DNA of 64,000 nucleotides, taken from positions 1-64,000 of the forward strand of contig JAFQVJ010000008.1 in NCBI GenBank assembly GCA_017408025.1. The letters are read 5' to 3'. This document shows positions 33,081 through 41,865 of this stretch, one piece after another. A program made the position numbers and the translations under genes. Within the stretch, counting starts at the first letter, position 1. Each line of letters starts with the position of its first letter. Below the pieces are notes generated by a model. The model worked only from the letters and a program-made list of their open reading frames with translations. It was not told where the DNA came from and did not search any database. The stretch comes from Lachnospiraceae bacterium. Its GTDB lineage: Bacteria > Bacillota > Clostridia > Lachnospirales > Lachnospiraceae.

Positions 33081-35555
33081 TTATCTGACTTTTGTTCCCT
33101 TACCGTCACGCTTTGTCGTCTTTATTTTTCTAAGCTCAACCGTCTTGCCCTTGCACTCGGCCTCCATGTTGTCTCCTGCATCGAGAACGTATACATTTGT
33201 AATATAGTCATCTTTTTCAAGCTTTATACCTCTTACTCCCACAGCCCCCTTCTTTTTCTCAGGTATCTCGCGAAGTGGGAATCGCAAGAATACACCCTTG
33301 GCTGTCTGCAGGACAACTATTTCATTTGTATATACGCCGTCATCAGTAGTAGCCTCTGTACTATTATCAGGTGCAACAAACTGCATCTGCATATCATTAC
33401 CCTCGAATAAATCCATGGCAAAGCCAACATCAAAGCCTCCGCCGAAATTATCTCCAAAGCCGTCTGTACCTGCCATCATATCATCACCGTCAAAGCCTCC
33501 ACTTAGCATTACAGGCACAATCGCATCCTCGCTCATGCTTATAGCTGCTTCCTTTTCCATAGCGTCTGTCATGGTTATGCTTACTAACTTATCACCCTCT
33601 GCAAGCTTAGTAGCTGCAACAGTTTTCTTAGACACATCAAATTCCGATGCATCAACAAGCTTCATCATACCATTTTGAGTTGTAAATAAAAGCTTTCTGC
33701 CTATTAAGTCATTTGCAGGTGCGATATATACAATATTTTCATTTGAGCTGTCATAATTACCAACGTTGTCAATAGGTGTTCCCTTATCTCTGAACTTAAC
33801 AAATGGTAAATCTAGAACCTTTATCTGATGAAGTACACCAGTGTCAGTAAACAGACAAATCTTATCCGTATTCATACATGGGAATATATGCTTAAACTCG
33901 GCATTTGCTGCCTCCTTGTTTCTCTCATATGTAGCCATATCAATAGTCTTGGCATATGAGAATCTATCCATAAGGAACATAACCTGCTGCTCCTCTATCT
34001 TCTTCTCCACAAAGACTGCCTCTACGCCATCCTCTATAAGAGTTTTTCTCTCTACTGCATAGTTCTTCTTAATCTTCTCCAAATCCTTCTTGATAGCCTT
34101 CGCCATAGAAGTAGGATTACCAAGAATATCTTCATACTCAGCTATTCTGTTTACGATATCTTCATAGTCCTTCTGAAGAGCAAGAATCTCTAAACCAATT
34201 AACTTATACAAACGAAGCTCCAGGATAGCCTGTGCCTGCTTTTCTGTAAAGCATAGCTGGCTGGCATAGATTTCTGATTCCTTGTTTTTAAACTTAATCT
34301 TAGAAGTATCACCAGCTGTCAGACATGCCTTTGCATCTTTTAGGCTCTGTGAGCCTCTTAGTATCTCTATAATAAGGTCTATAATATTACATGCCTTTAT
34401 GAGACCTTCCTTGATTTCCTTCTGCTCAAGCTCCTTTTCAAGAAGTGTTGTATACTTTCTTGTAGCAAGCTCGAACTGGAAGCTTACATTGTGTCTGATA
34501 ATATCCTTGATACCCAGTGTTTCTGGTCTTCCATCAACTACTGCAAGCATATTTACACCGAAGGTATCCTCAAGCTTTGTTTTTTTATAGAGCATATTCT
34601 TGAGATTTTCTACATCTGCGCCCTTCTTAAGCTCAAGAACTATACGAATACCTTCCTTTGACGATTGGTTGGAGATATCCACGATATCCTGTGTCTTTTT
34701 TGTTTCTACAAGCTCTGCCACGTCTGATATAAATTTTCCGATACCCGCACCTATCATTGTGTAAGGTATCTCTGTTATAACAAGCTTATCTCTCTCTGAA
34801 CGACCTTTGCCTTCCTCAAATTCAACCTTTCCTCTAAGCTTTATTTTACCTGTTCCCGATTCATATATATTAAGCAGCTCACTTTTATTTACTACGATGC
34901 CGCCTGTTGGGAAATCTGGTCCCGGAATATAACGCATTAACTGCTCTGTTGTAATGTCGTTATTATCCATATATGCCATCACACCGTCGAGAACCTCCCC
35001 AAGATTATGAGGGGGAATATTTGTAGTCATACCTACTGCAATACCCTCTGCACCATTTATAAGAATATTTGGCACACGTACTGGAAGAACAACAGGCTCC
35101 TTCTCTGTCTCATCGAAGTTTGGTGTGAAATCCACTACATTTTTATCAAGGTCTGCAAGATAAACCTCCTGGGTAAACTTCTTAAGCTTAACCTCTGTGT
35201 ATCGCATGGCGGCAGCTCCATCACCTTCGATAGAACCAAAGTTTCCATGACCGTCTACAAGTGCCATTCCTTTCTTGAAGTCCTGTTCAAGAACAACCAA
35301 TGCCTCATATATAGAGCTATCTCCATGTGGATGGTATTTACCCATGGTATCTCCAACTATACGGGCTGATTTTCTATGTGGTTTATCGTGATTGAGTCCA
35401 AGCTCATCCATGGCAAAAAGTACTCTTCTCTGTACTGGTTTCAAGCCATCTCTGATATCTGGAAGTGCTCTGGCACATATAACGCTCATGGCATAATCTA
35501 TGTACGATTTCTGCATAACGTCTGAATATTCAGTTTTTAAAATCTGTTCAGCCAT
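33081..35555 (-). CDS. parC: type IIA topoisomerase subunit A (ParC-like; often labelled GyrA)
   Basis: The 824-residue DNA-cleaving subunit has the breakage-reunion core (SVICARALPDIRDGLKPVQRR), the active-site Tyr119 in AAAMRYTE, and quinolone-region residues S80 and E84 in HPHGDSSIYE, numbering as in ParC. The C-terminal GyrA box (QRRGGKG) that allows negative supercoiling is missing: the equivalent loop reads FRDKGTPI. Blades are degenerate and interrupted by a Gly/Asp/Met/Phe-rich insert (about residues 683-741). This points to a topoisomerase IV-like decatenase rather than gyrase. Its partner gene ends 55 bases upstream. Whether the genome has a separate gyrBA cannot be seen. Confidence 0.88.
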   Translation of the reverse strand: MAEQILKTEYSDVMQKSYIDYAMSVICARALPDIRDGLKPVQRRVLFAMDELGLNHDKPHRKSARIVGDTMGKYHPHGDSSIYEALVVLEQDFKKGMALVDGHGNFGSIEGDGAAAMRYTEVKLKKFTQEVYLADLDKNVVDFTPNFDETEKEPVVLPVRVPNILINGAEGIAVGMTTNIPPHNLGEVLDGVMAYMDNNDITTEQLMRYIPGPDFPTGGIVVNKSELLNIYESGTGKIKLRGKVEFEEGKGRSERDKLVITEIPYTMIGAGIGKFISDVAELVETKKTQDIVDISNQSSKEGIRIVLELKKGADVENLKNMLYKKTKLEDTFGVNMLAVVDGRPETLGIKDIIRHNVSFQFELATRKYTTLLEKELEQKEIKEGLIKACNIIDLIIEILRGSQSLKDAKACLTAGDTSKIKFKNKESEIYASQLCFTEKQAQAILELRLYKLIGLEILALQKDYEDIVNRIAEYEDILGNPTSMAKAIKKDLEKIKKNYAVERKTLIEDGVEAVFVEKKIEEQQVMFLMDRFSYAKTIDMATYERNKEAANAEFKHIFPCMNTDKICLFTDTGVLHQIKVLDLPFVKFRDKGTPIDNVGNYDSSNENIVYIAPANDLIGRKLLFTTQNGMMKLVDASEFDVSKKTVAATKLAEGDKLVSITMTDAMEKEAAISMSEDAIVPVMLSGGFDGDDMMAGTDGFGDNFGGGFDVGFAMDLFEGNDMQMQFVAPDNSTEATTDDGVYTNEIVVLQTAKGVFLRFPLREIPEKKKGAVGVRGIKLEKDDYITNVYVLDAGDNMEAECKGKTVELRKIKTTKRDGKGTKVR

Positions 35556-35610
35556 TTTTTACTCCTTTTCATGCCCTTTTTCAACAAAATCTGCAACCCA
35601 GATTTTGTTC

Positions 35611-37551
35611 TTAAATATCTAACTCTGCATCATGTGCGTGCTCGTGTATAAACTGTCTTCTTGGTGCTACATCATTGCCCATAAGCATCTCTGTAACCTC
35701 TGACGCCATACGTGCATCCTCAATTTCTACCTGCTTTAAAATTCTTGTCTCTGGGTTAAGTGTTGTCTCCCAGAGCTGCTCTGCATCCATCTCACCAAGA
35801 CCCTTGTATCTTTGAAGTGTAAATGATGCCCCCTGATGATTCCTTCTATATTTCTCAAGTGCCTTATCATCGTAGAGGTATTCTCCCTCTCCCTTCTTAG
35901 GAACTACCTTGTAAAGTGGTGGTGTCGCCAGATATACATGACCGCCATCAATAAGTGGTTTCATAAATCTATAGAAGAATGTCAAAAGTAATGTTGCTAT
36001 GTGAGCACCATCCACATCGGCATCTGTCATAATGATAATCTTGTTGTATCTAAGCTTTGTTATATCAAAGTCATTGCCATACCCCTCTGAGAAACCACAT
36101 CCAAATGAGTTAATCATAGTCTTGATTTCCGCATTTGCAAGAACCTTGTCCATAGTCGCTTTCTCTACGTTAAGAATTTTACCTCTGATAGGCAAAATCG
36201 CCTGAGTTTTTCTATCTCTTGCAGTCTTAGCAGAACCACCCGCAGAATCACCCTCTACGATGAATACTTCGCATTCCTCTGGATTTCTGCTCTCACAGTT
36301 TGCAAGCTTTCCGTTACTGTCTATAGAAAATTTCTGCTTTGTGAGAAGGTTTGTCTTCGCTTTCTCCTCTGCTTTTCTAATCTTTGCTGATTTCTCGGCA
36401 CAAGCTATAACCTGCTTCAAGGTTTCTAAATTCTTGTCAAAATAAAATACAAGTTCCTCGCCTGACACCTCACCTGCAACCTTTCCTGCATCGGGATTGT
36501 CAAGCTTAGTCTTAGTCTGCCCCTCGAATCTTGGGTCAGGGTGCTTTACTGCGATAACAGCGGTCATACCATTTCTGGCATCCGCACCTGTGAAGTTGGC
36601 ATCCTTCTCTTTGAGTATTCCAAGCTCTCTGGCATACTGATTGATAACCATAGTATACTTTGCCTTGAAGCCTGTGATATGTGTACCGCCCTCCTGTGTG
36701 TATATGTTATTACAGAAGCCTAAGATATTCTCCTGAAATTCATCTACGAACTGGAATGCCGCCTCTATCTCAATTCCATCCTGACTTCTCTTGTAATAAA
36801 TAACATCATGAAGAGCCTCCTTACCATTGTTAAGCTCTCTAACGTATGCCTTTATACCATCCGGCTCATGGAATACAACCTTTTCTTCCTCACCGTATCT
36901 CTTATTCTCGAATGTAATAGTCAGCTCCGGATTAAGGTAGGCTGTCTCATGAAGTCGGCTCTTTATAGCCTCCGCCTTAAAATAAGTTTTTTCAAATATC
37001 TCTTTATCAGGTAAAAATGTTACACTTGTACCAGTATCATTTTTTCTACATGTACCAGTCTCCTTAAGGTCGTACATAATGCGTCCCTGCTCGTAACGCT
37101 GATTGTAGGTCTTTCCGTCAGTTCTTACTGTAACCTCAAGCCACTCCGACAATGCATTAACTACTGAGGCACCTACGCCGTGGAGACCACCGGATATCTT
37201 GTATCCACCATCGCCAAACTTACCACCTGCGTGAAGCACTGTAAATACCACTTCTACAGCTGGTCTGCCAGTTTTTTCATTAATACCAACTGGGATACCA
37301 CGTCCGTTATCCTTAATGGTTGCCGTGCCATCCTTTTCCAATATCACTGTTATTTCACTGCAATGTCCTGCCAGATGCTCATCTACGGAGTTATCAACAA
37401 TCTCGTAGATAAGATGGTTAAGACCCTTGGTAGATACGCTACCTATGTACATTCCCGGTCTCTTTCTGACCGCCTCAAGACCCTCCAGTACAGAGATGCT
37501 ATTTGCATCATACTGTTTTGTTACTTTTGTGTCCAAATTTTCACCTGCCAT
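35611..37551 (-). CDS. parE: type IIA topoisomerase subunit B (ParE-like; often labelled GyrB)
   Basis: ATPase subunit paired with the A subunit downstream. The 646-residue protein has the GHKL ATPase domain (EAVRKRPGMYIGS, NSVDEHLAGH, DNGRGIPVG, GGLHGVGASVVNALS), the transducer with the QTKTKLDN lysine, and the TOPRIM domain (VEGDSAGGSA, IIMTDADVDGAHI, LQRYKGLGEMD). CAGGAGA precedes the ATG. By sequence alone ParE and GyrB are hard to separate; I label it ParE because the linked A subunit lacks the GyrA box. It does not have the long E. coli-type GyrB insert. Confidence 0.88.
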   Translation of the reverse strand: MAGENLDTKVTKQYDANSISVLEGLEAVRKRPGMYIGSVSTKGLNHLIYEIVDNSVDEHLAGHCSEITVILEKDGTATIKDNGRGIPVGINEKTGRPAVEVVFTVLHAGGKFGDGGYKISGGLHGVGASVVNALSEWLEVTVRTDGKTYNQRYEQGRIMYDLKETGTCRKNDTGTSVTFLPDKEIFEKTYFKAEAIKSRLHETAYLNPELTITFENKRYGEEEKVVFHEPDGIKAYVRELNNGKEALHDVIYYKRSQDGIEIEAAFQFVDEFQENILGFCNNIYTQEGGTHITGFKAKYTMVINQYARELGILKEKDANFTGADARNGMTAVIAVKHPDPRFEGQTKTKLDNPDAGKVAGEVSGEELVFYFDKNLETLKQVIACAEKSAKIRKAEEKAKTNLLTKQKFSIDSNGKLANCESRNPEECEVFIVEGDSAGGSAKTARDRKTQAILPIRGKILNVEKATMDKVLANAEIKTMINSFGCGFSEGYGNDFDITKLRYNKIIIMTDADVDGAHIATLLLTFFYRFMKPLIDGGHVYLATPPLYKVVPKKGEGEYLYDDKALEKYRRNHQGASFTLQRYKGLGEMDAEQLWETTLNPETRILKQVEIEDARMASEVTEMLMGNDVAPRRQFIHEHAHDAELDI

Positions 37552-37663
37552 TTTTCTTCTCCTGTCTCTATGCTATACTCTACATTATCCATGATATACA
37601 TTGGTCAAATAAATATTGCTACCTATGCAAGCATAGTTGTCAAGCTTTATTTATCTCATTGTT

Positions 37664-38317
37664 TCACAAACTCCGCTTAAAGTGCTTTCTGAGCAACATG
37701 GGCTCTACCTCTATATGAGCGTAATCATTTACACGCTCCACGATAAATTTATCATATTTCTCATCATAATCAATCTCTGTGATACTACAATTTTCTAAAT
37801 TCTTCGCCACACAGAGCTTCTTAGCAAAATCAGCTTCGAGCAAGCCTGCCACCAGTGTTCTTATAACACCACCATGACTGACTATGGCTATATTTTCCAA
37901 GTGATTATCTTTTGCTTTTTCTATGATACTCTGAATAACTGGAAATGCTCTATTATACACATCCTGTCCTGATTCACCCTCCGGATGAGGCAAATCTCTG
38001 TCTGCTTTAGCCCTCTCCTCTAAGAAATCTCCAAAACGTTCCTTTATCTCCACGTCGTTAAGCCCTTCCATGGCTCCAAAGGAAATCTCTCTAAGGTTTT
38101 CTTCTATATTATTTACAAGGTTAAGCTCCTTACCGATAATCTCTGCGGTCTGTCTTGCCCGTATGAGGTTACTTGAGTAAAGAGCCTCTATATCATAATT
38201 CTTCAGTCGCTTCGCCACAAGCTCAGCCTGACGCTTACCTGCTTCATCTAATGGAACATCAACGTTGCATAGAGGACTATTTTGTCTGCCGTGACGAATA
38301 AGATACAATTTTATCAT
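37664..38317 (-). CDS. histidine phosphatase family protein
   Basis: The 217-residue protein has the phosphoglycerate-mutase-like signature YLIRHGRQN (phospho-acceptor His about residue 9), a second Arg in SSNLIRARQTAEI, the Glu region LREISFGAMEG, and the second catalytic His in IVSHGGVIRTL. Such enzymes include cofactor-dependent phosphoglycerate mutase and broad phosphatases such as alpha-ribazole phosphatase; the ending and short length suit a phosphatase. GAAGGG precedes the ATG. It lies upstream of parE in the same orientation with a 112-base gap. Confidence 0.85.
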   Translation of the reverse strand: MIKLYLIRHGRQNSPLCNVDVPLDEAGKRQAELVAKRLKNYDIEALYSSNLIRARQTAEIIGKELNLVNNIEENLREISFGAMEGLNDVEIKERFGDFLEERAKADRDLPHPEGESGQDVYNRAFPVIQSIIEKAKDNHLENIAIVSHGGVIRTLVAGLLEADFAKKLCVAKNLENCSITEIDYDEKYDKFIVERVNDYAHIEVEPMLLRKHFKRSL

Positions 38318-38393
38318 AGCTTTCCCTTCTCACTAGGTTTATGTAAAATAGCTGCTTCGTTTAATGGAAGCTTCCTAATTACTTATTATTATA

Positions 38394-38825
38394 TTAATCA
38401 TTATTATTTACATTAAGGTATCTAATCATTCCTGGTCCCAATCCATCTGTTGGTCTAGGTATGAATCCATATCTTGTGTAGAATGATTCTCTTCCCTTGG
38501 CACACATGAGACAAAGCATCAGTTCCGTATCAGGGAGTCGTAAGCTCTCAGCGTGTTCAATAAGCTGCTTCATCAATGCTTCACCTACACCAAGCTTCTG
38601 ATATGAAGGATGAACAACCAAATCCTGTATGTAGCATATAACAGCTCCATCTCCAACCATTCTTCCCATTCCCACAACCTTGCCATCTATATAGGCAGTT
38701 ACTGTGTATATGCTGTTCTTTAGTGCCCTAATAGCCTGTTCTTCTGATAAGACCTTCCATCCAACCGAAGCTCTAAGTTTAAGATAAGTGTCCAAATCAA
38801 GACAATTTTCTTCTATTTTTACCAT
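38394..38825 (-). CDS. GNAT family N-acetyltransferase
   Basis: The 143-residue protein has the GNAT acetyl-CoA loop QKLGVGEALMKQLIEHAE (R/Q-x-x-G-x-G/A), preceded by YIQDLVVHPSYQ. The C-terminal FYTRYGFIPRPTDGLGPGM is typical of the YitI/PA4866-like small-molecule group. The substrate is unknown. It begins with ATG after a weak AAAGG and lies 5 bases downstream of the Pr6Pr membrane protein gene, so the two are probably co-transcribed. Confidence 0.85.
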   Translation of the reverse strand: MVKIEENCLDLDTYLKLRASVGWKVLSEEQAIRALKNSIYTVTAYIDGKVVGMGRMVGDGAVICYIQDLVVHPSYQKLGVGEALMKQLIEHAESLRLPDTELMLCLMCAKGRESFYTRYGFIPRPTDGLGPGMIRYLNVNNND

Positions 38826-38830
38826 TTTTG

Positions 38831-39559
38831 TTAACCTTTCATCTTTGCCTTGCGTCTTTTAATCCTAAATTTTTGCACTTTAGTATATATCATTCCCAGT
38901 ACAAAATCAATCGTTCTTATGATATAACCTATAATAAGCGTTGCCACAGCAAATATAAGAACATATTTAACTACGTATGCCACTCCATATTTCTCTACAT
39001 CCAGAAAAAAATAAGGGTAACGCTTTATACCTACTCCATAAGTTGCCGGGCTGACATATCTTGCCTTTATCATAATAAAAATAAAGTATATAACTGGCGC
39101 AAGCAACCATTTAAATGGAGCAAATTTGCCAAAGCTTCCTTTGGGTTGAAATAACAAGAACTCAATCCATGTCATGGCCGGCACTATAAAATGAACAATT
39201 CTGTCATTTAAAGACAACCCTGCACCAAAGCCATCCTGCATACTAAAGCCTTTACCTGTAAGAACCATATTATAGGTAAGAAATGTTATGGTTATCATCA
39301 GTAGGGCTAACCCCTTCAAAAACAGATGTATCTTCGCATAATCGTGATACCATCCTTTTCTAACAGACATAAAAGAATGCCATATGCTGCATATCATAAC
39401 AAGAAAACATACTATATTGCTCTGTATAGTGAAGTAAGAAAGCATATTTATATTTCTGACTGTGTCACTCAAACTTAAATGCCTTACAATACCAAAGCCA
39501 CAGATAAACAGATATGTCAAACGAAATATTAAGTTTATTCTATTACTTTTTATATACAT
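38831..39559 (-). CDS. Pr6Pr family membrane protein
   Basis: The 242-residue polytopic protein has about six hydrophobic segments and the family features YFTIQSNIVCFLV near the second helix, a central IVHFIVPAMTWIEFLLF segment, and a C-terminal YPYFFLDVEKYG. This matches Pr6Pr / FAR-17a/AIG1-like membrane proteins. Function in bacteria is not established. GAGGGCGG lies before the ATG. It is the first gene of a likely two-gene unit with the acetyltransferase. Confidence 0.75.
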   Translation of the reverse strand: MYIKSNRINLIFRLTYLFICGFGIVRHLSLSDTVRNINMLSYFTIQSNIVCFLVMICSIWHSFMSVRKGWYHDYAKIHLFLKGLALLMITITFLTYNMVLTGKGFSMQDGFGAGLSLNDRIVHFIVPAMTWIEFLLFQPKGSFGKFAPFKWLLAPVIYFIFIMIKARYVSPATYGVGIKRYPYFFLDVEKYGVAYVVKYVLIFAVATLIIGYIIRTIDFVLGMIYTKVQKFRIKRRKAKMKG

Positions 39560-39646
39560 ATCCGCCCTCTCAATCTTTCGTGTTTCATGTATATTAGTTT
39601 ATCACAAATACGTCCAAAATAATAATTTTTTTAAAATTAATTTAGG

Positions 39647-39675
39647 TTGACAAATGTATGGTATAATAATATACT
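39647..39675 (+). promoter_or_regulatory. fabH promoter
   Basis: TTGACA (39647-39652), 17-base spacer, TATACT (39670-39675): near-perfect sigma-A promoter. Confidence 0.85.
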
Positions 39676-39691
39676 TTGATAGTCAAAGTAT
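39671..39691 (+). promoter_or_regulatory. FabT-like operator overlapping the fabH -10 box
   Basis: ATACTTTGA tag TCAAAGTAT is a perfect palindrome with 9-base arms. TTTGA-N3-TCAAA is the core of MarR-type FabT operators of streptococci and lactococci. It overlaps the -10 and probable start site, a repressor position. No fabT gene is in the window; the remainder of 39560-39791 is AT-rich leader. Confidence 0.7.
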
Positions 39692-39791
39692 TTATAAAAA
39701 CAATGAGACAAGTATAAATGCTTATTTATATTTGTTTTCATACCAGTAAATATATTCACGCGGAGCTTTGCTCAGAAAATTGGAGAATGAT

Positions 39792-40763
39792 ATGAAGATA
39801 TTAGGAAGTGGACATTATGCTCCACATACAATAGTTACAAATGACGATTTATCAAAAATCGTTGAGACAAATGATGAATGGATAAGCACTAGAACAGGTA
39901 TTAAGACACGCCACATTTCTGATGGTGAAGAAGCTTCTGACTTAGCTGCAAAAGCTTCCATTGAGGCCATTGAGGATGCTGGTATAAGTGCAGAAGACAT
40001 CGATATGATTCTTCTCGCTACCATGACCCCAGATGCAATGCTTCCAAACTGTGCATCTACTGTTCAGAAAAAAATCGGTGCCACTAATGCCACTTGTTTT
40101 GATATAAATGCTGCTTGTTCAGGCTTTTTATTTGCTCTAAACACTGCAAACGCTTATCTTGTGTCAGGTATGTGCAAGACTATCCTTGTCATCGGAGCCG
40201 AGACATTATCAAAGGCTACAGACTGGTCTGACCGCTCTACATGTGTACTCTTCGGAGATGGTGCAGGTGCTATGATTGTGACAGCTGATGACAGCAAGGC
40301 TTTCTGTTCTGTAAGTGGTTCAGATGGTTCAAAAGGTTCTGTTCTCACAGGTGCTGCAACGCCTCTCAAAAATATGCTTGTAAACTCTGATGAAACTGGC
40401 AAGGAAATTGCGAACTACTATATGCAGATGGATGGTCAGGAAGTATTTAAATTTGCTGTGACGAAGGTTCCTGAGTGCATCAATCAGGTTGTGGAAAAGG
40501 CTGGAAAAGCTGTGGAGGATATCGATTTGTTCCTTCTCCATCAGGCAAATGTGCGTATCATCTCTTCGGTTGCTAAGCGTCTCAAGGTTGCAGACCATAA
40601 GTTCCCTGTAAACCTTGATAAATACGGCAATACATCTGCTGCCAGCATACCTATTCTCTTTGATGAGTTACGCAAGAGCGGAAAGCTTGATGATGTAAAT
40701 CGTGTAGTTCTGTCTGGATTTGGTGGCGGACTGACATGGGGCGCAACTTATATTGAATTGTAG
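39792..40763 (+). CDS. fabH: beta-ketoacyl-ACP synthase III
   Basis: Condenses acetyl-CoA with malonyl-ACP to start fatty-acid synthesis. The 323-residue thiolase-fold protein has the Cys-His-Asn triad: Cys109 in DINAACSGF, His in LLHQANVRII and Asn in YGNTSAASIP, plus the C-terminal SGFGGGLTWGA. I start at ATG 39792 (MKILGSG), which has TGGAG upstream. It is alone, with its own promoter and a 12-bp-stem terminator, unlike the fabH-acp-fabD clusters common in Firmicutes. The operator over its promoter suggests lipid-responsive repression. Confidence 0.95.
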   Translation: MKILGSGHYAPHTIVTNDDLSKIVETNDEWISTRTGIKTRHISDGEEASDLAAKASIEAIEDAGISAEDIDMILLATMTPDAMLPNCASTVQKKIGATNATCFDINAACSGFLFALNTANAYLVSGMCKTILVIGAETLSKATDWSDRSTCVLFGDGAGAMIVTADDSKAFCSVSGSDGSKGSVLTGAATPLKNMLVNSDETGKEIANYYMQMDGQEVFKFAVTKVPECINQVVEKAGKAVEDIDLFLLHQANVRIISSVAKRLKVADHKFPVNLDKYGNTSAASIPILFDELRKSGKLDDVNRVVLSGFGGGLTWGATYIEL

Positions 40764-40804
40764 GATAGCTTATTTCAACATATAATATAATTTTTTAGCA
40801 AAAA

Positions 40805-40835
40805 AGTGCAACCGTTTGAATTACGGTTGCACTTA
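40805..40835. terminator. bidirectional terminator, fabH / 41-kb lipoprotein gene
   Basis: AAGTGCAACCGT (40805-40816) and ACGGTTGCACTT (40824-40835) form a perfect 12-bp stem; A-run before, T/A-rich after. Both convergent genes end next to it. Confidence 0.85.
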
Positions 40836-40851
40836 ATTATTATACCTTCCC

Positions 40852-41325
40852 TTATTCTACCGTAAAACCGAAATCAGCAATACTTTCTGCTTCTGTTGCC
40901 TCAATTAATACGTTCCACAATTCCTCCCAATATGTAGGATATTCAACATATCCTGAAAAATTGTACACCTTTTCATTTGTTCTTATTCTTATTGACCACA
41001 GCTCTAATTGTTCTTCCGAATCATTTTTATGTTCTTCGGCATTATCAACTGTCTTTGACGGAATCTCTTTTAAAAATTTTTCTATTGCATCTATGTCATA
41101 TATTTTGTAACTCTTCTCTTCTTCATTTTTCAAATCCTTCCAATTAAGAGAAGTATCTACTTCATCAAAATCAATAGCGATGTAATAATCTAGTACCTTA
41201 TCTTCTTCCCCATGGTAGAATATTCTAAGTGTTTCTATAGTTTCATTTTCCAAAGTAATTTTGTCCTCTCTCGAGCAACCACACAAAATAAGCATAACTA
41301 ATAACAACATACATATCTTCTTCAT
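40852..41325 (-). CDS. lipoprotein of unknown function
   Basis: The 157-residue protein has a short signal peptide and lipobox (MKKICMLLLVMLILCGC, lipidated Cys about 17). The mature part is acidic and mixed alpha/beta, with LWSIRIRTNEKVYNFSGYVEYPTYWEELWNVLIEA near the end. I recognise no family. AGGAGG precedes the ATG. It follows 12 bases after the metallopeptidase remnant, so it was probably in the same transcript. A lipoprotein directly after the toxin-like C-terminal domain is an arrangement seen for immunity proteins; that role is only a guess. Confidence 0.7.
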   Translation of the reverse strand: MKKICMLLLVMLILCGCSREDKITLENETIETLRIFYHGEEDKVLDYYIAIDFDEVDTSLNWKDLKNEEEKSYKIYDIDAIEKFLKEIPSKTVDNAEEHKNDSEEQLELWSIRIRTNEKVYNFSGYVEYPTYWEELWNVLIEATEAESIADFGFTVE

Positions 41326-41337
41326 ATATTATTCCTC

Positions 41338-41865
41338 CTAACTTAACTCATCTTCCAACATTTCGTTAAACATTTTATATGACTTTGGAAAAACTTCCAA
41401 AATATAAATCATTTTTTGTGGTTTATATGACATCCCTGCTTCAAAAAAATGTGCAAATGCTTCACGTTCTATCGACGTATCATTATAATATTCGTCGGCA
41501 TGTGACCATTTTCCTTTTACTTCACTATTAGACAAGCCTTTTAATAAATCTGAAATTCCATTCTTCATATCGGCCTCTTCTTCTAACCAAGCACCAATCC
41601 ATTCTTTAGCTTGCTCAGTAGTCAACCCCTGTTCTTCTTGTACCTTAGATACGTAGTTCTCATAATCTTCCCTAAGCGTTTCTATAAAATCATAATCCAT
41701 GTCATTTGATGTATAATCATTTAGATCCGACACATCATCCATGCAGTGCCCTACTTCATGAAAATATGTATTTGCATAACCACGCACATTTTCAATATCC
41801 TCTTCTTCTGATAAATATATTTCGTTCCAATCCCCGTTGCATTGCCTCCAAAGCAACATATCCAA
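41338..41865 (-). pseudogene. HExxH metallopeptidase C-terminal remnant, joined to a glycosyltransferase fragment
   Basis: The 175-codon frame has a zinc-protease motif (TYFHEVGHCMDD) and a downstream acidic helix with a possible third ligand (SIEREAFAHFFEAG), as in lethal-factor-like and other secreted or toxin metallopeptidases. Its first 12 codons or so are not its own: they are glycosyltransferase DNA read out of frame, up to about 41830, after which the peptidase sequence begins (WNEIYLSEEED). There is no signal peptide and no ribosome site before ATG 41865. I read it as the 3' end of a larger gene whose 5' part was lost by a deletion that fused it to the glycosyltransferase. Confidence 0.65.

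Noticed and set aside
33081..37551. Standard gyrBA operon
   Set aside because: The A subunit lacks a GyrA box and has ParC-like spacing; the gene order alone does not prove gyrase.
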